A stretch of 64,000 bases of DNA. Source: Paenibacillus yonginensis (GTDB lineage: Bacteria > Bacillota > Bacilli > Paenibacillales > Paenibacillaceae). The position numbers and the translations under genes are program-made. Shown piece after piece: positions 33,737-42,930 of this stretch (its first letter is position 1; every line of letters starts with the position of its first letter). The notes below the pieces were generated by a model that did no database searches, was not told the DNA's origin, and worked only from the letters and a program-made list of their open reading frames with translations. Where the stretch lies: contig NZ_CP014167.1 of NCBI RefSeq assembly GCF_001685395.1, forward strand, positions 496,001-560,000, given 5' to 3'.

Positions 33737-34741
33737 TTATTCCTCTTCCAGAAAAACAAGGCCGACAAAATCGTCCGGCTCCAGATTTCCGAAGTAATGC
33801 TTCAAATCAGTTCCTTCCAAAGCGGCTCGTACGGCCGACTCTTCGTATTTTACGCCGCGGAGCAGGTTTTCGATATCCGCAACATCGCCTACGCCGAAGA
33901 AGTCGCCATAAATTTTGATTTCCTCGATATGGCCCTCTTTGATGTTCATGCGCAGGTCGATGATCCCGACGGGGAACTTCCGGCTGTGCTTCACATTGGA
34001 TTCCGGAGACAGGCCATAGTTCCAATCCCAGTTTTTGTAACGTTCCTCAGAGATTTTGTGGATTTTGGCCCAGTCTTCTTCTTTCAGGACATATTTGGGA
34101 ACCGCATCCGGATCCATGCCGAAGATGTAACGAAGCAGCTCGCTGCGGAATTCTTCGATGGTGATTTTGTTGTCCATAAAATCAATGATATTGGCTACGC
34201 GGCTGCGCACCGATTTTGTGCTTTTTGACTTAAATTTCTCTGGATTGGCGTGCAGGGATGCGGCAACGTGATCCAGATTGAGGTTGAACATCAGCGTGCC
34301 GTGGCTGAACATCCGCCCGCGGGTGGAGAATTGGGCATTGCCGGAAATCTTCTGGTCGCCGACCTGCAGGTCGTTTCGTCCGGTCAATTCCGCATTGACG
34401 CCGAAGTTTCTCAGGGCTTCCACAACCGGCTGGGTAAATTTGCGGAAGTTATGGAAGGACTCTCCGTCGTCTTTGGTAATAAAGCTGAAATTCAGATTGC
34501 CGAGATCGTGATATACGGCGCCCCCGCCGGACAAACGGCGAACGACCTGAATTCCGTTCTCTTTGACGTACTCTGCGTTGATTTCTTCAATCGTATTCTG
34601 ATGCTTGCCGATGATGATCGACGGAGCGTTGATGTAGAACAGCAGATAGGTTTCGTCCGCCGGCAGATGTCTCAGCGCATATTCCTCAATAGCCAAGTTG
34701 ACCGAGGCGTCCGTAATCCCCTCATTATCAATGAATAACAT
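33737..34741 (-). CDS. lplJ: Lipoate-protein ligase (LplA/LplJ type)
   Basis: A 334-residue enzyme that activates lipoate with ATP and attaches it to lipoyl domains of 2-oxoacid dehydrogenases and GcvH. It has the RRLSGGGAVYHDLGNLNFSF motif, the catalytic Lys region GDQKISGNAQF, and a C-terminal accessory domain. The length matches B. subtilis LplJ (331). The start is the ATG at 34741, 11 bases from AGGAGG; another ATG at 34750 is only 2 bases from it. The open frame extends further to 34945 but that part is non-coding promoter region. Function assigned from the motif. Confidence 0.93.
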   Translation of the reverse strand: MLFIDNEGITDASVNLAIEEYALRHLPADETYLLFYINAPSIIIGKHQNTIEEINAEYVKENGIQVVRRLSGGGAVYHDLGNLNFSFITKDDGESFHNFRKFTQPVVEALRNFGVNAELTGRNDLQVGDQKISGNAQFSTRGRMFSHGTLMFNLNLDHVAASLHANPEKFKSKSTKSVRSRVANIIDFMDNKITIEEFRSELLRYIFGMDPDAVPKYVLKEEDWAKIHKISEERYKNWDWNYGLSPESNVKHSRKFPVGIIDLRMNIKEGHIEEIKIYGDFFGVGDVADIENLLRGVKYEESAVRAALEGTDLKHYFGNLEPDDFVGLVFLEEE

Positions 34742-34843
34742 CCTGATCATGTCCTCCTGTGCGACAAAAATAGATAAAGCTCGTCCTTCTATTGTAAACC
34801 AAATAGGCCGGAAACCAAAGAAAGATTGTTGTAAATGGACTTG

Positions 34844-34857
34844 ATTGCCCGGGCAAT
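34844..34857. repeat. 14-bp perfect palindrome
   Basis: ATTGCCCGGGCAAT lies between the lipoate ligase gene and the B12 operon promoter, about 100 bases upstream of the former start and 33 bases before the -35 of the latter. A possible operator. Confidence 0.5.
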
Positions 34858-34889
34858 AATGAAAGAGGGCAGATTTTGACTCATTTTGG

Positions 34890-34918
34890 TTGTAAGAAGC
34901 TTTCCTTTCCCCTATAAT
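34890..34918 (+). promoter_or_regulatory. Promoter of the B12 transport operon
   Basis: TTGTAA (34890-34895), a 17-base spacer and a perfect TATAAT (34913-34918), with the riboswitch beginning about 50 bases later. Confidence 0.85.
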
Positions 34919-34968
34919 CCTATAAAGAGATTCGAACGAAACCATTATCTACATACCTTTTACAGGTT

Positions 34969-35263
34969 CCGGAGCCTTGGCAGCACGGCTGCACTTCGGA
35001 TGAAAAGGGAAGACCGGTGTAACTCCGGCGCGGTCCCGCCACTGTAACCGTCTTTTGGGCCTTTCTGAACGGCCCTGTGACCGGAAGCCAGATACCTGCC
35101 TGTTTAAGCTGTAACGATCCTTCGCGGAGAGGATAACGTTCTGCCTGTAAATAAAGCCGCTGCCTGACGCTCCCAGGGCTGTTCTGCCCGTTAATCGTTG
35201 ATGCCAGGCGTGACTGTGCTTTTTTATGCGGACGTGCCCTTCCTGTCATGGAGGGGCTTTTTT
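34969..35263 (+). promoter_or_regulatory. Cobalamin riboswitch with terminator platform
   Basis: The aptamer runs from TTACAGGTTCCGGAGCC (34969) to GCCAGATACCTGCC (35100). It contains the conserved GAAAAGGGAAGACCGGTG and the B12 box GCGGTCCCGCCACTGTAAC. The expression platform ends in a terminator: GCCCTTCC (35236-35243) pairs with GGAGGGGC (35250-35257), followed by TTTTTT. Binding of adenosylcobalamin should stop transcription before btuF, so B12 uptake is shut off when cofactor is plentiful. Confidence 0.95.
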
Positions 35264-35308
35264 CGGTTCGTACTCGATTTTATAGAGTTAAGGGGAGGAA
35301 CAAGCTGC

Positions 35309-36319
35309 ATGAATAAGTTTCTGAAAAGAGGGGCCATCTGGCTGATCGCTTTGATGCTGGTTGTATTGGCCGGCTGCGGTCAGGCGGCCGACAAGAATCA
35401 AGGGGCGGCACCGGCTGAGAGCGCTGTATCGCAAGGCCAGGAATCTTCGGCAGAGCCGTCTGCTTCTTCAGAAGAAGCGGGGAAGACGACTTATCCGTTA
35501 AAGCTGACAGATGCCACGGGCACGGAGATTACTTTTGACGCCGCGCCTGAGCGGATCATTTCCATCGCGCCTTCCGAAACGGAAAGCCTGTTTGCTTTAG
35601 GACTCGGAGACCAGATTGTCGGCGTTACCGACATCGACGACTATCCGGAAGAAGCCCAATCGAAGCCGAAGGTGGGCGGCTATGAGCTGAATACGGAGGC
35701 GATTGTGGCCGCTAAACCGGATGTAGTGTTTGCCGCAGGCATTACTAGTGCCGATACGATTAAAGGTTTGCGTGATCTGGGAATTAAAGTGTTCCAGTTC
35801 AATCCCAAGACGGTAGAGGCGATAATTCAGGATCTCCAGCAATATGGACAGATTACGGATCACCAGGCTGAAGCAGCCCAGCTCACGGCCAAAATGGAAT
35901 CCGAGCTTGCTCAAGTGACAGATAAAGCGAAATCGCTGAGCGATGAACAGAAGAAGAAGGTTTATATCGAATTCTCGCCGGGCTGGACGGTCGGCAAAGG
36001 GGAATTTATGGACGAGCTGATTACGTTGTCCGGGGGCATTAATGTAGCAGGAGATACAACGGGCTGGAACGAGATTAACGAAGAGACGATCATCAAAGCC
36101 AATCCGGATGTAATTCTATACGCCAATAGCGTCATTGATGACAAAAATCAGACCCTGGACCAGATCATTAAAGCGCGGGCTGGCTGGGACCAGATTACGG
36201 CTGTCAAGGAAGGGCGGATCGTTGGTCTTGACGATAATCTGCTGAGCCGGACTGGGCCGCGCATCACCGAAGGTCTGCTTGAAGTGGCCAAGGCTATCTA
36301 TCCGGATCTGTACCGATGA
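35309..36319 (+). CDS. btuF: B12 ABC transporter substrate-binding lipoprotein
   Basis: A 336-residue lipoprotein. The lipobox LAGC places the acylated Cys at residue 23. A Gln/Ser-rich linker follows and then a BtuF/FhuD-type periplasmic-binding fold (RIISIAPSETESLFALGLGD; VVFAAGITSADTI) that would bind cobalamin outside the cell. The ATG at 35309 follows AGGGGAGG; a longer frame (35198) runs through the riboswitch terminator. First gene of btuFCD; its last codons overlap the btuC start. The B12 substrate is supported by the upstream cobalamin riboswitch rather than by sequence alone. Confidence 0.9.
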   Translation: MNKFLKRGAIWLIALMLVVLAGCGQAADKNQGAAPAESAVSQGQESSAEPSASSEEAGKTTYPLKLTDATGTEITFDAAPERIISIAPSETESLFALGLGDQIVGVTDIDDYPEEAQSKPKVGGYELNTEAIVAAKPDVVFAAGITSADTIKGLRDLGIKVFQFNPKTVEAIIQDLQQYGQITDHQAEAAQLTAKMESELAQVTDKAKSLSDEQKKKVYIEFSPGWTVGKGEFMDELITLSGGINVAGDTTGWNEINEETIIKANPDVILYANSVIDDKNQTLDQIIKARAGWDQITAVKEGRIVGLDDNLLSRTGPRITEGLLEVAKAIYPDLYR

Positions 36320-37362
36320 AAATGAAACTGACAGCCGCTTTCGCTGCCGGTTGTCTTCTGCTGATCCTGACGCTGCTCATCTGCGTCGGGATCGGCTCCG
36401 TTTATATCCCGATCGGCGAAATCGCACGTATTTTGCTTCATAAGCTGCCAGGCCTGACGAATGTTATTACCCCGGATTGGGATCTTTCTTCCGAAAAAAT
36501 CGTCCTTCAGGTCAGGCTGCCGCGCGTCATTTTGGGTTTGCTGGTAGGCTCCTCCCTGGCGGCTGCGGGGGCGGCCTTTCAAGGGGTGCTGCGCAATCCT
36601 CTGGCCGACCCGTTTACGCTGGGCGTATCCTCCGGCGCATCCGTGGGAGCCGCCGTGCTGATTTTTTTCGGATGGCAGTATTCGGTGGCCGGGATCTTTA
36701 CGCTGCCCGGCGCGGCTTTTCTATGCGGGATTGCCACGCTTGCCATTGTGCTTAAGCTGGCCGGCGAACGGGGGAAGATGCCGACCGAAAGCCTGATTTT
36801 GTCCGGCGTTATTATGCAGTCTTTCCTGGGGGCGATTGTTTCCTTTCTTACGACCATGTCCAAAAGCACGGTAAATGAAATTTTGTTCTGGACGATGGGC
36901 GGCTTGACCCTTCGCGGGTGGTCTTATGACGCCATTTTATTTCCTTATGTCCTGATTGGCACCTTGCTGCTCTGGAGCTGGTCCAGACGGCTGAATCTGC
37001 TAGCGTTAGGAGAAAGACAAGCGGCCCACACCGGGCTGGATGTCGAACGGACCAAGCTGGGGGTTTTGATTGTAGCCACCCTAATGTCGGCGGCGGCGGT
37101 CTCTGTATCCGGCGTCATCGGGTTTGTTGGCCTGGTTGTTCCGCATATGCTGCGGCTGATTCTAGGTTCGGATCACCGTATGCTGATGCCGATGTCCGTG
37201 CTTGGCGGGGGCATCTTTATGATGTGGAGCGATCTGGCGGCCAGGACACTGCTTGCGCCGACAGAGATCCCATTAGGCGTAGTAACCGCTTTTGTCGGCG
37301 CTCCCTTCTTTGCATATTTGCTTTATAAGAATAAAAAGCGGCGGCAAGGAGGACGGTTATGA
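36316..37362 (+). CDS. btuC: FecCD-family permease, B12 importer
   Basis: A 348-residue polytopic membrane protein of the BtuC/FecCD type, with about ten helices. Signature regions are RNPLADPFTLGVSSGASVGA and GVIGFVGLVVPHMLRLI, the latter being the coupling region for the ATPase. The ATG overlaps the btuF stop by 4 bases, and its own end overlaps btuD. Forms the homodimeric channel of the B12 importer. Confidence 0.92.
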   Translation: MKMKLTAAFAAGCLLLILTLLICVGIGSVYIPIGEIARILLHKLPGLTNVITPDWDLSSEKIVLQVRLPRVILGLLVGSSLAAAGAAFQGVLRNPLADPFTLGVSSGASVGAAVLIFFGWQYSVAGIFTLPGAAFLCGIATLAIVLKLAGERGKMPTESLILSGVIMQSFLGAIVSFLTTMSKSTVNEILFWTMGGLTLRGWSYDAILFPYVLIGTLLLWSWSRRLNLLALGERQAAHTGLDVERTKLGVLIVATLMSAAAVSVSGVIGFVGLVVPHMLRLILGSDHRMLMPMSVLGGGIFMMWSDLAARTLLAPTEIPLGVVTAFVGAPFFAYLLYKNKKRRQGGRL

Positions 37363-38153
37363 TTCGTCTGGAGCAGGTCTACAAATCGTTTGACGGCCGG
37401 TGTGTGCTGCAGGGCATGGATATGCAGATTGAACAGGGGCAATTCTGGGGGCTGCTGGGACCTAACGGAAGCGGAAAATCGACGCTGCTGCAACTGATCT
37501 CCGGCATGGAGAAGCCGGACAGCGGCAGAATCTGGCTGGAGGGCAAGCCTGTAGGCAGCTACGGCCGCAAAGAGCTGTCCCGGAAATTGGCGATGCTGCA
37601 GCAGGAGGGACTGCCGCCCGTTTCTTTCCCCGTCAGAGATGTTATTGAAATGGGCCGTTTTCCTTTTCAGGATTGGCTTGGACGCGATCGCTCCGAACAG
37701 GCAGAAACGCTGGTCGAAGACATCATGGACAGGCTCGATTTACGCGAAATGGCGGACCGGCCGGTAAGCGAGCTTAGCGGCGGACAGCGGCAGAGGGCTG
37801 CGCTGGGGAAAGTAATGGCCCAGCAGCCGGAGCTTGTGCTGCTTGATGAACCGACTACCTTCCTGGACGTCCATTATCAGATTCAGTTTATGGAGCTGAT
37901 TTCGGAATGGCGCGGGGATTCGGGGCTGACCATTCTGGCTGCGCTGCATGATATCAATCTGGCAGCTTTGTATTGTGATCATCTGCTGATCATGAAAGAG
38001 GGAGGCCTGGCCGCAGCCGGACCAACAAGCGAGGTGCTCACGTCTTCGCTGCTGAAGGAGGTATTTAAGGTGGATTTGGCAGCCGTGGCTCATCCCGACA
38101 ATGACCTTCCGCAGTTTCTGCTCAGACCCGGCCCAGGCGGAGGCAGTCAATAA
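37359..38153 (+). CDS. btuD: ABC transporter ATPase, B12 importer
   Basis: A 264-residue FecE/BtuD-type ATPase. Walker A is LGPNGSGKSTLL (about residues 36-44), the signature is LSGGQRQRAALG, Walker B is LVLLDEPTTFLD and the switch His is in ALHDINLAA. The ATG at 37359 overlaps the btuC stop by 4 bases. Last gene of the operon; the downstream terminator at 38202 is directly followed by the group II intron. Confidence 0.93.
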   Translation: MIRLEQVYKSFDGRCVLQGMDMQIEQGQFWGLLGPNGSGKSTLLQLISGMEKPDSGRIWLEGKPVGSYGRKELSRKLAMLQQEGLPPVSFPVRDVIEMGRFPFQDWLGRDRSEQAETLVEDIMDRLDLREMADRPVSELSGGQRQRAALGKVMAQQPELVLLDEPTTFLDVHYQIQFMELISEWRGDSGLTILAALHDINLAALYCDHLLIMKEGGLAAAGPTSEVLTSSLLKEVFKVDLAAVAHPDNDLPQFLLRPGPGGGSQ

Positions 38154-38201
38154 ACCTTATTAAGCCGAAATAAGTCAAGCTGAGCGAACAGGGAATGACA
38201 A

Positions 38202-38234
38202 AGAAACCGCCGGGGGAAATCCCTGGCGGTTTCT
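38202..38234 (+). terminator. Terminator of btuFCD, target of the intron
   Basis: AGAAACCGCC (38202-38211) and GGCGGTTTCT (38225-38234) are perfect complements. The usual T-run is replaced by TTTCTGTTA because the intron begins at 38239. Confidence 0.85.
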
Positions 38235-38238
38235 GTTA

Positions 38239-40140
38239 GTGTGCCACGCATGGCGATTAACTAGGTGGTGAAAGTCCACTGTGGGGGTTTGTAGTTACCA
38301 ACCACTAGCCAAGAGCAAGGGTGTCCACCGCGAGGTGGAATCCAAAGGAAGCTGGAGGCAAACTTCCGGCCCAAGGAACACGAACATCATCAGGCATAGG
38401 ATACGGGATGAGTCTGCTAAACAAGACGAAGTCCAATTAACTACACGGACGTACCAATGTAAATGATGTGGGTATATGGAAGGAAAGTGAATCGTCTTAC
38501 CGTGGGAGGTCTCATGGACGTGAGGAGATGCACTTCGAATCACGGTTGAAACAAGATTTATCATGAGAAGTCAGCAGACGCCATAGTACCGCGAACAGTC
38601 GACGGTTCGAGGGAAGGGCTGAACCTTAGGAGGTGAAGTCAATGAAAGTTACCGAAACAGGAGCCAAGGGCAGCCAACTTCTAACGGAAGACTCTTTGCA
38701 AAAGAATAGTGCGGAACACGAAGGATATGCGGGAGTGCACAGTCCTGCGAGGATAACCGAAACCGACGACACCAACGCAACCGAGTCGAAGGACCGGTTG
38801 CTTGAGAAAATCGTTAGCAGGGACAACTTGAACGAAGCATTCAAGAGAGTCAAAGCGAACAAGGGATCGCACGGAATCGACGGGATGGGAGTAGATGAAC
38901 TTCTACAATATCTCAGAGACAACGGCGAGACCATCAAGCAACTGATCTTGGGCGGCAAGTACCGCCCGAATCCCGTTCGAAGGGTAGAGATTCCCAAAGA
39001 GAACGGAAAGAAGAGAAACCTTGGCATCCCAACAGTGGTTGACCGAGTCATCCAGCAGGCAATCGCCCAAGTGCTTACGCCAATTTATGAGAGGCAGTTT
39101 TCAGACAACAGCTACGGATTCCGACCCAAACGGAGCGCACACCACGCGATGAAACGAAGCCAACAATACGTGCAAGAGGGATATCGTTACGTGGTGGATA
39201 TGGACTTGGAGAAATACTTTGACACCGTCAACCAAAGCAAGCTTATCGAGGTGCTTTCAAGAACGATCAAAGACGGACGAGTGATCTCGCTCATCCATAA
39301 GTATCTCCGGGCGGGAGTCGTCGTGAAGCATAAGTTTGAGGACACGGAAATCGGCGTACCGCAGGGAGGGAACCTAAGTCCGATTCTCAGCAATATCATG
39401 CTGAATGAATTGGACAAGGAACTGGAAGCAAGAGGACATCGATTCGTGCGATACGCAGACGATATGCTCATATTCTGCCGGAGCAGGAGGAGTGCGGAGC
39501 GTACCCTGACGAAAATTCTCCCTTACATCGAGAAGAAGTTGTTTCTCAAGGTAAACCGGGAGAAAACGATTGTGGACGATGCGACAAAAGTTAAATTTCT
39601 TGGCTTCTCATTCTACCAGAGCAAAGGGGAAACGCGGGTCAGAATCCATCCCAAATCCGTATCCAAGATGAAAGCTAAAGTGAAAGAGCTAACGTCGAGA
39701 AGCAACGGAATGGGCAACACCGACCGGGCGCTGAAGCTTAGGCGTTACATCATGGGATGGGTAAATTATTTCAAGCTTGCTGACATGAAACAACTACTCC
39801 AAACCACTGATAAATGGATGAGAAGGCGTATCCGAATGGTCTTCTGGAAGCAATGGAAACGAGTGAGGACGAAACTCGAAAGGCTTATATCGCTCGGAAT
39901 TCATGAACAGAAGGCGTGGGAATACGCAAACACAAGAAAGGGCTATTGGAGAATCTCCAATAGCCCAATCCTCTCGAAGTCCCTCGGTAACAATAGGCTG
40001 AAGAACCTCGGATTCCTTTTCTTTTCTGATTATTATCGACAAGTTACTGCGCATTCCTAATGGAACCGCCGTATACCGAACGGTACGTACGGTGGTGTGG
40101 GAGGTCGGCTGCCCAATTAATGGGTAGCCTCCTACCCGAT
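38239..40140 (+). mobile_element. Group II intron, IIC-like
   Basis: A 1.9-kb retroelement. The 5' end GTGTG (38239) fits the GUGYG consensus. The 3' end is the domain V hairpin at about 40063-40098 (ACCGCCGTA pairing with TACGGTGGT, with a CGC in the triad position as known for IIC introns), then domain VI ending in CCTACCCGAT at 40140. The maturase gene lies in domain IV. It sits five bases past a terminator stem, the target preference of IIC introns. Ends are inferred from consensus, accurate to a few bases. Confidence 0.85.
38642..40060 (+). CDS. ltrA: Group II intron reverse transcriptase/maturase
   Basis: A 472-residue intron-encoded protein. The RT domain spans about residues 75-320 with the polymerase motif RYADDML and conserved IPTVVDRVIQQAIAQVLTPI and SYGFRPKRSAHHAM blocks. 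Domain X/maturase follows (GWVNYFKLADMKQLLQTTDK). No HNH endonuclease domain is present after position 400, as expected for IIC-type introns. The ATG at 38642 follows AGGAGGTGAAG. The frame is intact, so the element may still be active. It acts on the flanking intron RNA to splice and to retrohome. Confidence 0.93.
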   Translation: MKVTETGAKGSQLLTEDSLQKNSAEHEGYAGVHSPARITETDDTNATESKDRLLEKIVSRDNLNEAFKRVKANKGSHGIDGMGVDELLQYLRDNGETIKQLILGGKYRPNPVRRVEIPKENGKKRNLGIPTVVDRVIQQAIAQVLTPIYERQFSDNSYGFRPKRSAHHAMKRSQQYVQEGYRYVVDMDLEKYFDTVNQSKLIEVLSRTIKDGRVISLIHKYLRAGVVVKHKFEDTEIGVPQGGNLSPILSNIMLNELDKELEARGHRFVRYADDMLIFCRSRRSAERTLTKILPYIEKKLFLKVNREKTIVDDATKVKFLGFSFYQSKGETRVRIHPKSVSKMKAKVKELTSRSNGMGNTDRALKLRRYIMGWVNYFKLADMKQLLQTTDKWMRRRIRMVFWKQWKRVRTKLERLISLGIHEQKAWEYANTRKGYWRISNSPILSKSLGNNRLKNLGFLFFSDYYRQVTAHS

Positions 40141-40209
40141 TGGTGCTCGGCTCTTCATCTTATGGCCGGGTTAAACTGGATTAATTGAACAGTGGCAAGT
40201 AAGATAAAA

Positions 40210-41898
40210 TTAAACTTTGAATTGTTTAACGGCTTCTCTCAGCTTGTCGGCCTGCCGGCTCAAATGGCTGATTCTGCTGAAGAAGGAGTTCATTTCTTCC
40301 TGCTGCGATTCGGCGGCAGCGCTGATCTGCTTGATATTCTCCAGACTTGCCGAAGAGATGGAGGCACTTTCTTCAACGGAAGCCGTAACTTCCTCCGTCC
40401 CTGCCGAAATTTGCTGGGTGGACGAGGAAATGTTTTGCATAGTCATATTAATGCTCTGAATCCATTGATCAAGCTGCTGGAATGCTTGTCCGGCTTCGCG
40501 CACTTTGCCGGCTCCCGACTGAATCTGCCTATTCACCTGGTTCATGGCGAGCACGGAGTTGCCGGTATCCAGGCGGATTTGCTCCAGCGATTCGCCGATT
40601 TCTTTAACCGCGTTGCTGGATTGCTCGGCAAGGCTGCGGACTTCGCTGGCTACAACGGCGAAACCTCGGCCATGTTCGCCTGCACGTGAAGCTTCAATGG
40701 CGGCGTTCAGCGCCAGGATTTGAATCTGCTTTGTAATTTCATTGATTGTATTTGCAATAGTGGTGATGGTTTCCGAACGGGCATTCATTTGCTTCATAAG
40801 ACTGAGCGATTCTGCGGCTGCGCCTTCAATCATATTCATCTGGTTAACGGCTTCCTGAGCCAGCCTGTTGCCGGAATCAGCTTCGCTTGATGCCTGGCTC
40901 ATCCGTTCAGAAACTTCTGCTGAAGATGAAGCTATGTATTGGACACCTTGCGAAATCTCTTCCATTGCCCGTGCATTCTCAGAGGCCGCCTGGAAGATCA
41001 TTTCACTGCCGCTGCGGATTTCCTTGCTTGATTCGCCGGACTTCTCCATCATAGATTTCATATTATCGATCCGGCGGGCCATTTCCGAGCTGTCAGAAGC
41101 AACCTGCTCCGAGGCGGCAAACACGCTGGCAAACATCGCTTTCAGGCTTTCTGTCATCGTTTTGAAGCTGCCGGCGAGCTGGGCGATTTCGTCTTTGCCC
41201 TTTACGGTGATTTCCTCCCGGAAATCGCCCTCCGCCATTTTGCGGGTCACGCTGGACAAGCGGCGAAGCGGAATCGAAATGCTGCGGCTGATTAAATAAG
41301 CTGCAACCAGGCAGGCCGCGATGACGAAGACGGACAAACCGATGCAGATCCAAGCGATCTGATGCCTTTTTTCGGTGACGAAGCCGGCGTCAATGCCTAC
41401 GGCAACTACAAGGTCGGAACCGGATAAAGCGACATAAGCGGTTTTGTGCGTACCAAATTTATCGTTGTACAAATCGCTGAGCTGGGCATTGCCGCTGGAC
41501 ACGGCCTGCTTCATCGCTGGCTGTACTTCGATTTGTTCTTTGGGTTTCATTTCCGAATGGCTGTCTGCAACCAATACCGTTGCCTGATTATCCTGAACCT
41601 GAACGAGATAAGCGGTCTCCAGATTAAATTCCTGGATCTTTTTGTCGAAATACGTCTGAAGGGTGTAAACGGAATTTTCGCTTCCCCCCTTGACCTGGCG
41701 AGCCTGAGAATCATTCAGGTTCTTGTAGGTGTCCTGAGCGCTAGTCCGAAGCACTTTATCGAACTGTGGCAGCACATTTTCATCAATGATCTTCATGGAG
41801 ACATAATAAAAGCTTAAACTGAAGAGAAGTGATGACAGGACAATGATGAGTGTAAATGTGACCATGAGTTTCCGGGAAATAGTTTTCATTGAAAACAT
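40210..41898 (-). CDS. Methyl-accepting chemotaxis protein
   Basis: A 562-residue transmembrane chemoreceptor. TM1 is at about 12-34 ([20 protein letters not shown]) and TM2 at about 183-206, enclosing an external Cache-like sensing domain. A HAMP segment ([17 protein letters not shown]) follows, then the cytoplasmic signalling domain with the hairpin tip [20 protein letters not shown] and [14 protein letters not shown]. The ligand is unknown. The ATG at 41898 follows AAGGAG. It stands alone, 70 bases downstream of the intron end, which lies on the opposite strand. Confidence 0.93.
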   Translation of the reverse strand: MFSMKTISRKLMVTFTLIIVLSSLLFSLSFYYVSMKIIDENVLPQFDKVLRTSAQDTYKNLNDSQARQVKGGSENSVYTLQTYFDKKIQEFNLETAYLVQVQDNQATVLVADSHSEMKPKEQIEVQPAMKQAVSSGNAQLSDLYNDKFGTHKTAYVALSGSDLVVAVGIDAGFVTEKRHQIAWICIGLSVFVIAACLVAAYLISRSISIPLRRLSSVTRKMAEGDFREEITVKGKDEIAQLAGSFKTMTESLKAMFASVFAASEQVASDSSEMARRIDNMKSMMEKSGESSKEIRSGSEMIFQAASENARAMEEISQGVQYIASSSAEVSERMSQASSEADSGNRLAQEAVNQMNMIEGAAAESLSLMKQMNARSETITTIANTINEITKQIQILALNAAIEASRAGEHGRGFAVVASEVRSLAEQSSNAVKEIGESLEQIRLDTGNSVLAMNQVNRQIQSGAGKVREAGQAFQQLDQWIQSINMTMQNISSSTQQISAGTEEVTASVEESASISSASLENIKQISAAAESQQEEMNSFFSRISHLSRQADKLREAVKQFKV

Positions 41899-42009
41899 TT
41901 GGTTCTCTCCTTCTCAAATAATGTGCTGAAAGTCCTAGGTCATTGTTCCGCAGAAAATGAAAGTATGGAGCAGCTTTTGTTTATTTTATAGTAAAAATAT
42001 CCAAGAGGG

Positions 42010-42080
42010 AATGAAAATTCTACTACTTTCTGCTTTTTTCTGAATAAATAACGAAAAAGAAATGAAAACTTTACAACTTG
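42010..42080. repeat. Imperfect 20-base direct repeat before the QPTR gene
   Basis: AATGAAAATTCTACTACTTT (42010) and AATGAAAACTTTACAACTTG (42061) match at 16 of 20 positions with a 51-base period. They lie in the divergent region between the chemoreceptor and the transporter gene at 42121. A TATAAT occurs at 42086-42091, directly after the second copy. Confidence 0.5.
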
Positions 42081-42120
42081 TGTTATATAATAAGCTTTTA
42101 GTGCTGGAGGATGAGATTTG

Positions 42121-42822
42121 ATGTTTAATTTGTATTGGGGGATACTGTTTGTCCTGGTCAACTTTGTTTGTTTCGTGCTGTGCTACCGTTTATTCGGCAA
42201 AAAAGGGCTTTATGCCTGGATCGGCATCGCAACGGTTATCGCTAATATTCAAGTGACCAAAACGATTGAAATTTTTGGCGTTGCGCTTACGCTGGGCAAT
42301 ACGATGTACGTCAGCGTATATATGACCAGCGATTTGCTGAATGAGAAATACGGCCGCGCCGAAGCCCGCAAAGGCGTCTGGTTTGGTTTCTTCACCCTGC
42401 TGGTCACTACGCTGTTCATGCAGATGGCGCTTAAATTTCAGCCGATTCCGGAAGCCGAAGCCGTGCAGCAATCGCTTGAAACGGTCTTTGGCCTGCTTCC
42501 ACAGCTGGCCGCAGGCAGCCTGACCGCTTATTTTGTCAGTCAGCTGCTGGATGTCCGGCTGTACGCCTGGATCCGGCACTTTTTCCCAAAACCGCATCAG
42601 CTGTGGATCAGAAACAACGGAAGTACGATGATCAGCTCGTTTATAGACACGCTTATTTTCTGTACTATCGCTTTCTGGAATTATGACTTTCCGATCTGGT
42701 TCGAGATTCTTCTTACGACTTATGTCATTAAATTCATCCTGACGGCGGCAGGCACTCCCTTTATGTATATCGCCCGCAGCTTTCATAAGCAAGAAGAAAC
42801 GTCTGAAGCTGCGCGGAACTAA
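42121..42822 (+). CDS. Queuosine precursor transporter (QPTR/YhhQ)
   Basis: A 233-residue membrane protein with about six helices, of the VUT family that imports 7-deazaguanine precursors (queuine or preQ0/preQ1). Family-like segments are VANIQVTKTIEIFGVALTLG and YMTSDLLNEKYGRAEARKGV. The ATG at 42121 follows GGAGG; a TTG at 42118 is one codon earlier. It lies some 8 kb from the queCDEF operon, which makes the same intermediate. No preQ1 aptamer is visible before this gene, only a TATAAT at 42086. Confidence 0.88.
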   Translation: MFNLYWGILFVLVNFVCFVLCYRLFGKKGLYAWIGIATVIANIQVTKTIEIFGVALTLGNTMYVSVYMTSDLLNEKYGRAEARKGVWFGFFTLLVTTLFMQMALKFQPIPEAEAVQQSLETVFGLLPQLAAGSLTAYFVSQLLDVRLYAWIRHFFPKPHQLWIRNNGSTMISSFIDTLIFCTIAFWNYDFPIWFEILLTTYVIKFILTAAGTPFMYIARSFHKQEETSEAARN

Positions 42823-42865
42823 GGATGACGGCTCAAGAGGCGCTCTACCAGCCTTAAGAGCTATA

Positions 42866-42903
42866 GAAAGCAGGCAGTCCCACGAGCGGGACTGCCTGCT
42901 TTC
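42866..42903. terminator. Bidirectional terminator between transporter and peptidase genes
   Basis: GAAAGCAGGCAGTCCC (42866-42881) and GGGACTGCCTGCTTTC (42888-42903) are perfect 16-bp complements with a 6-base loop. Confidence 0.88.
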
Positions 42904-42930
42904 CTAATGTCCAAACTGCCTTAACAGCTC

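Noticed and set aside
34742-34945. N-terminal extension of the lipoate ligase frame
   Set aside because: It runs through the divergent promoter region; the AGGAGG at 34752-34757 fixes the start at 34741.
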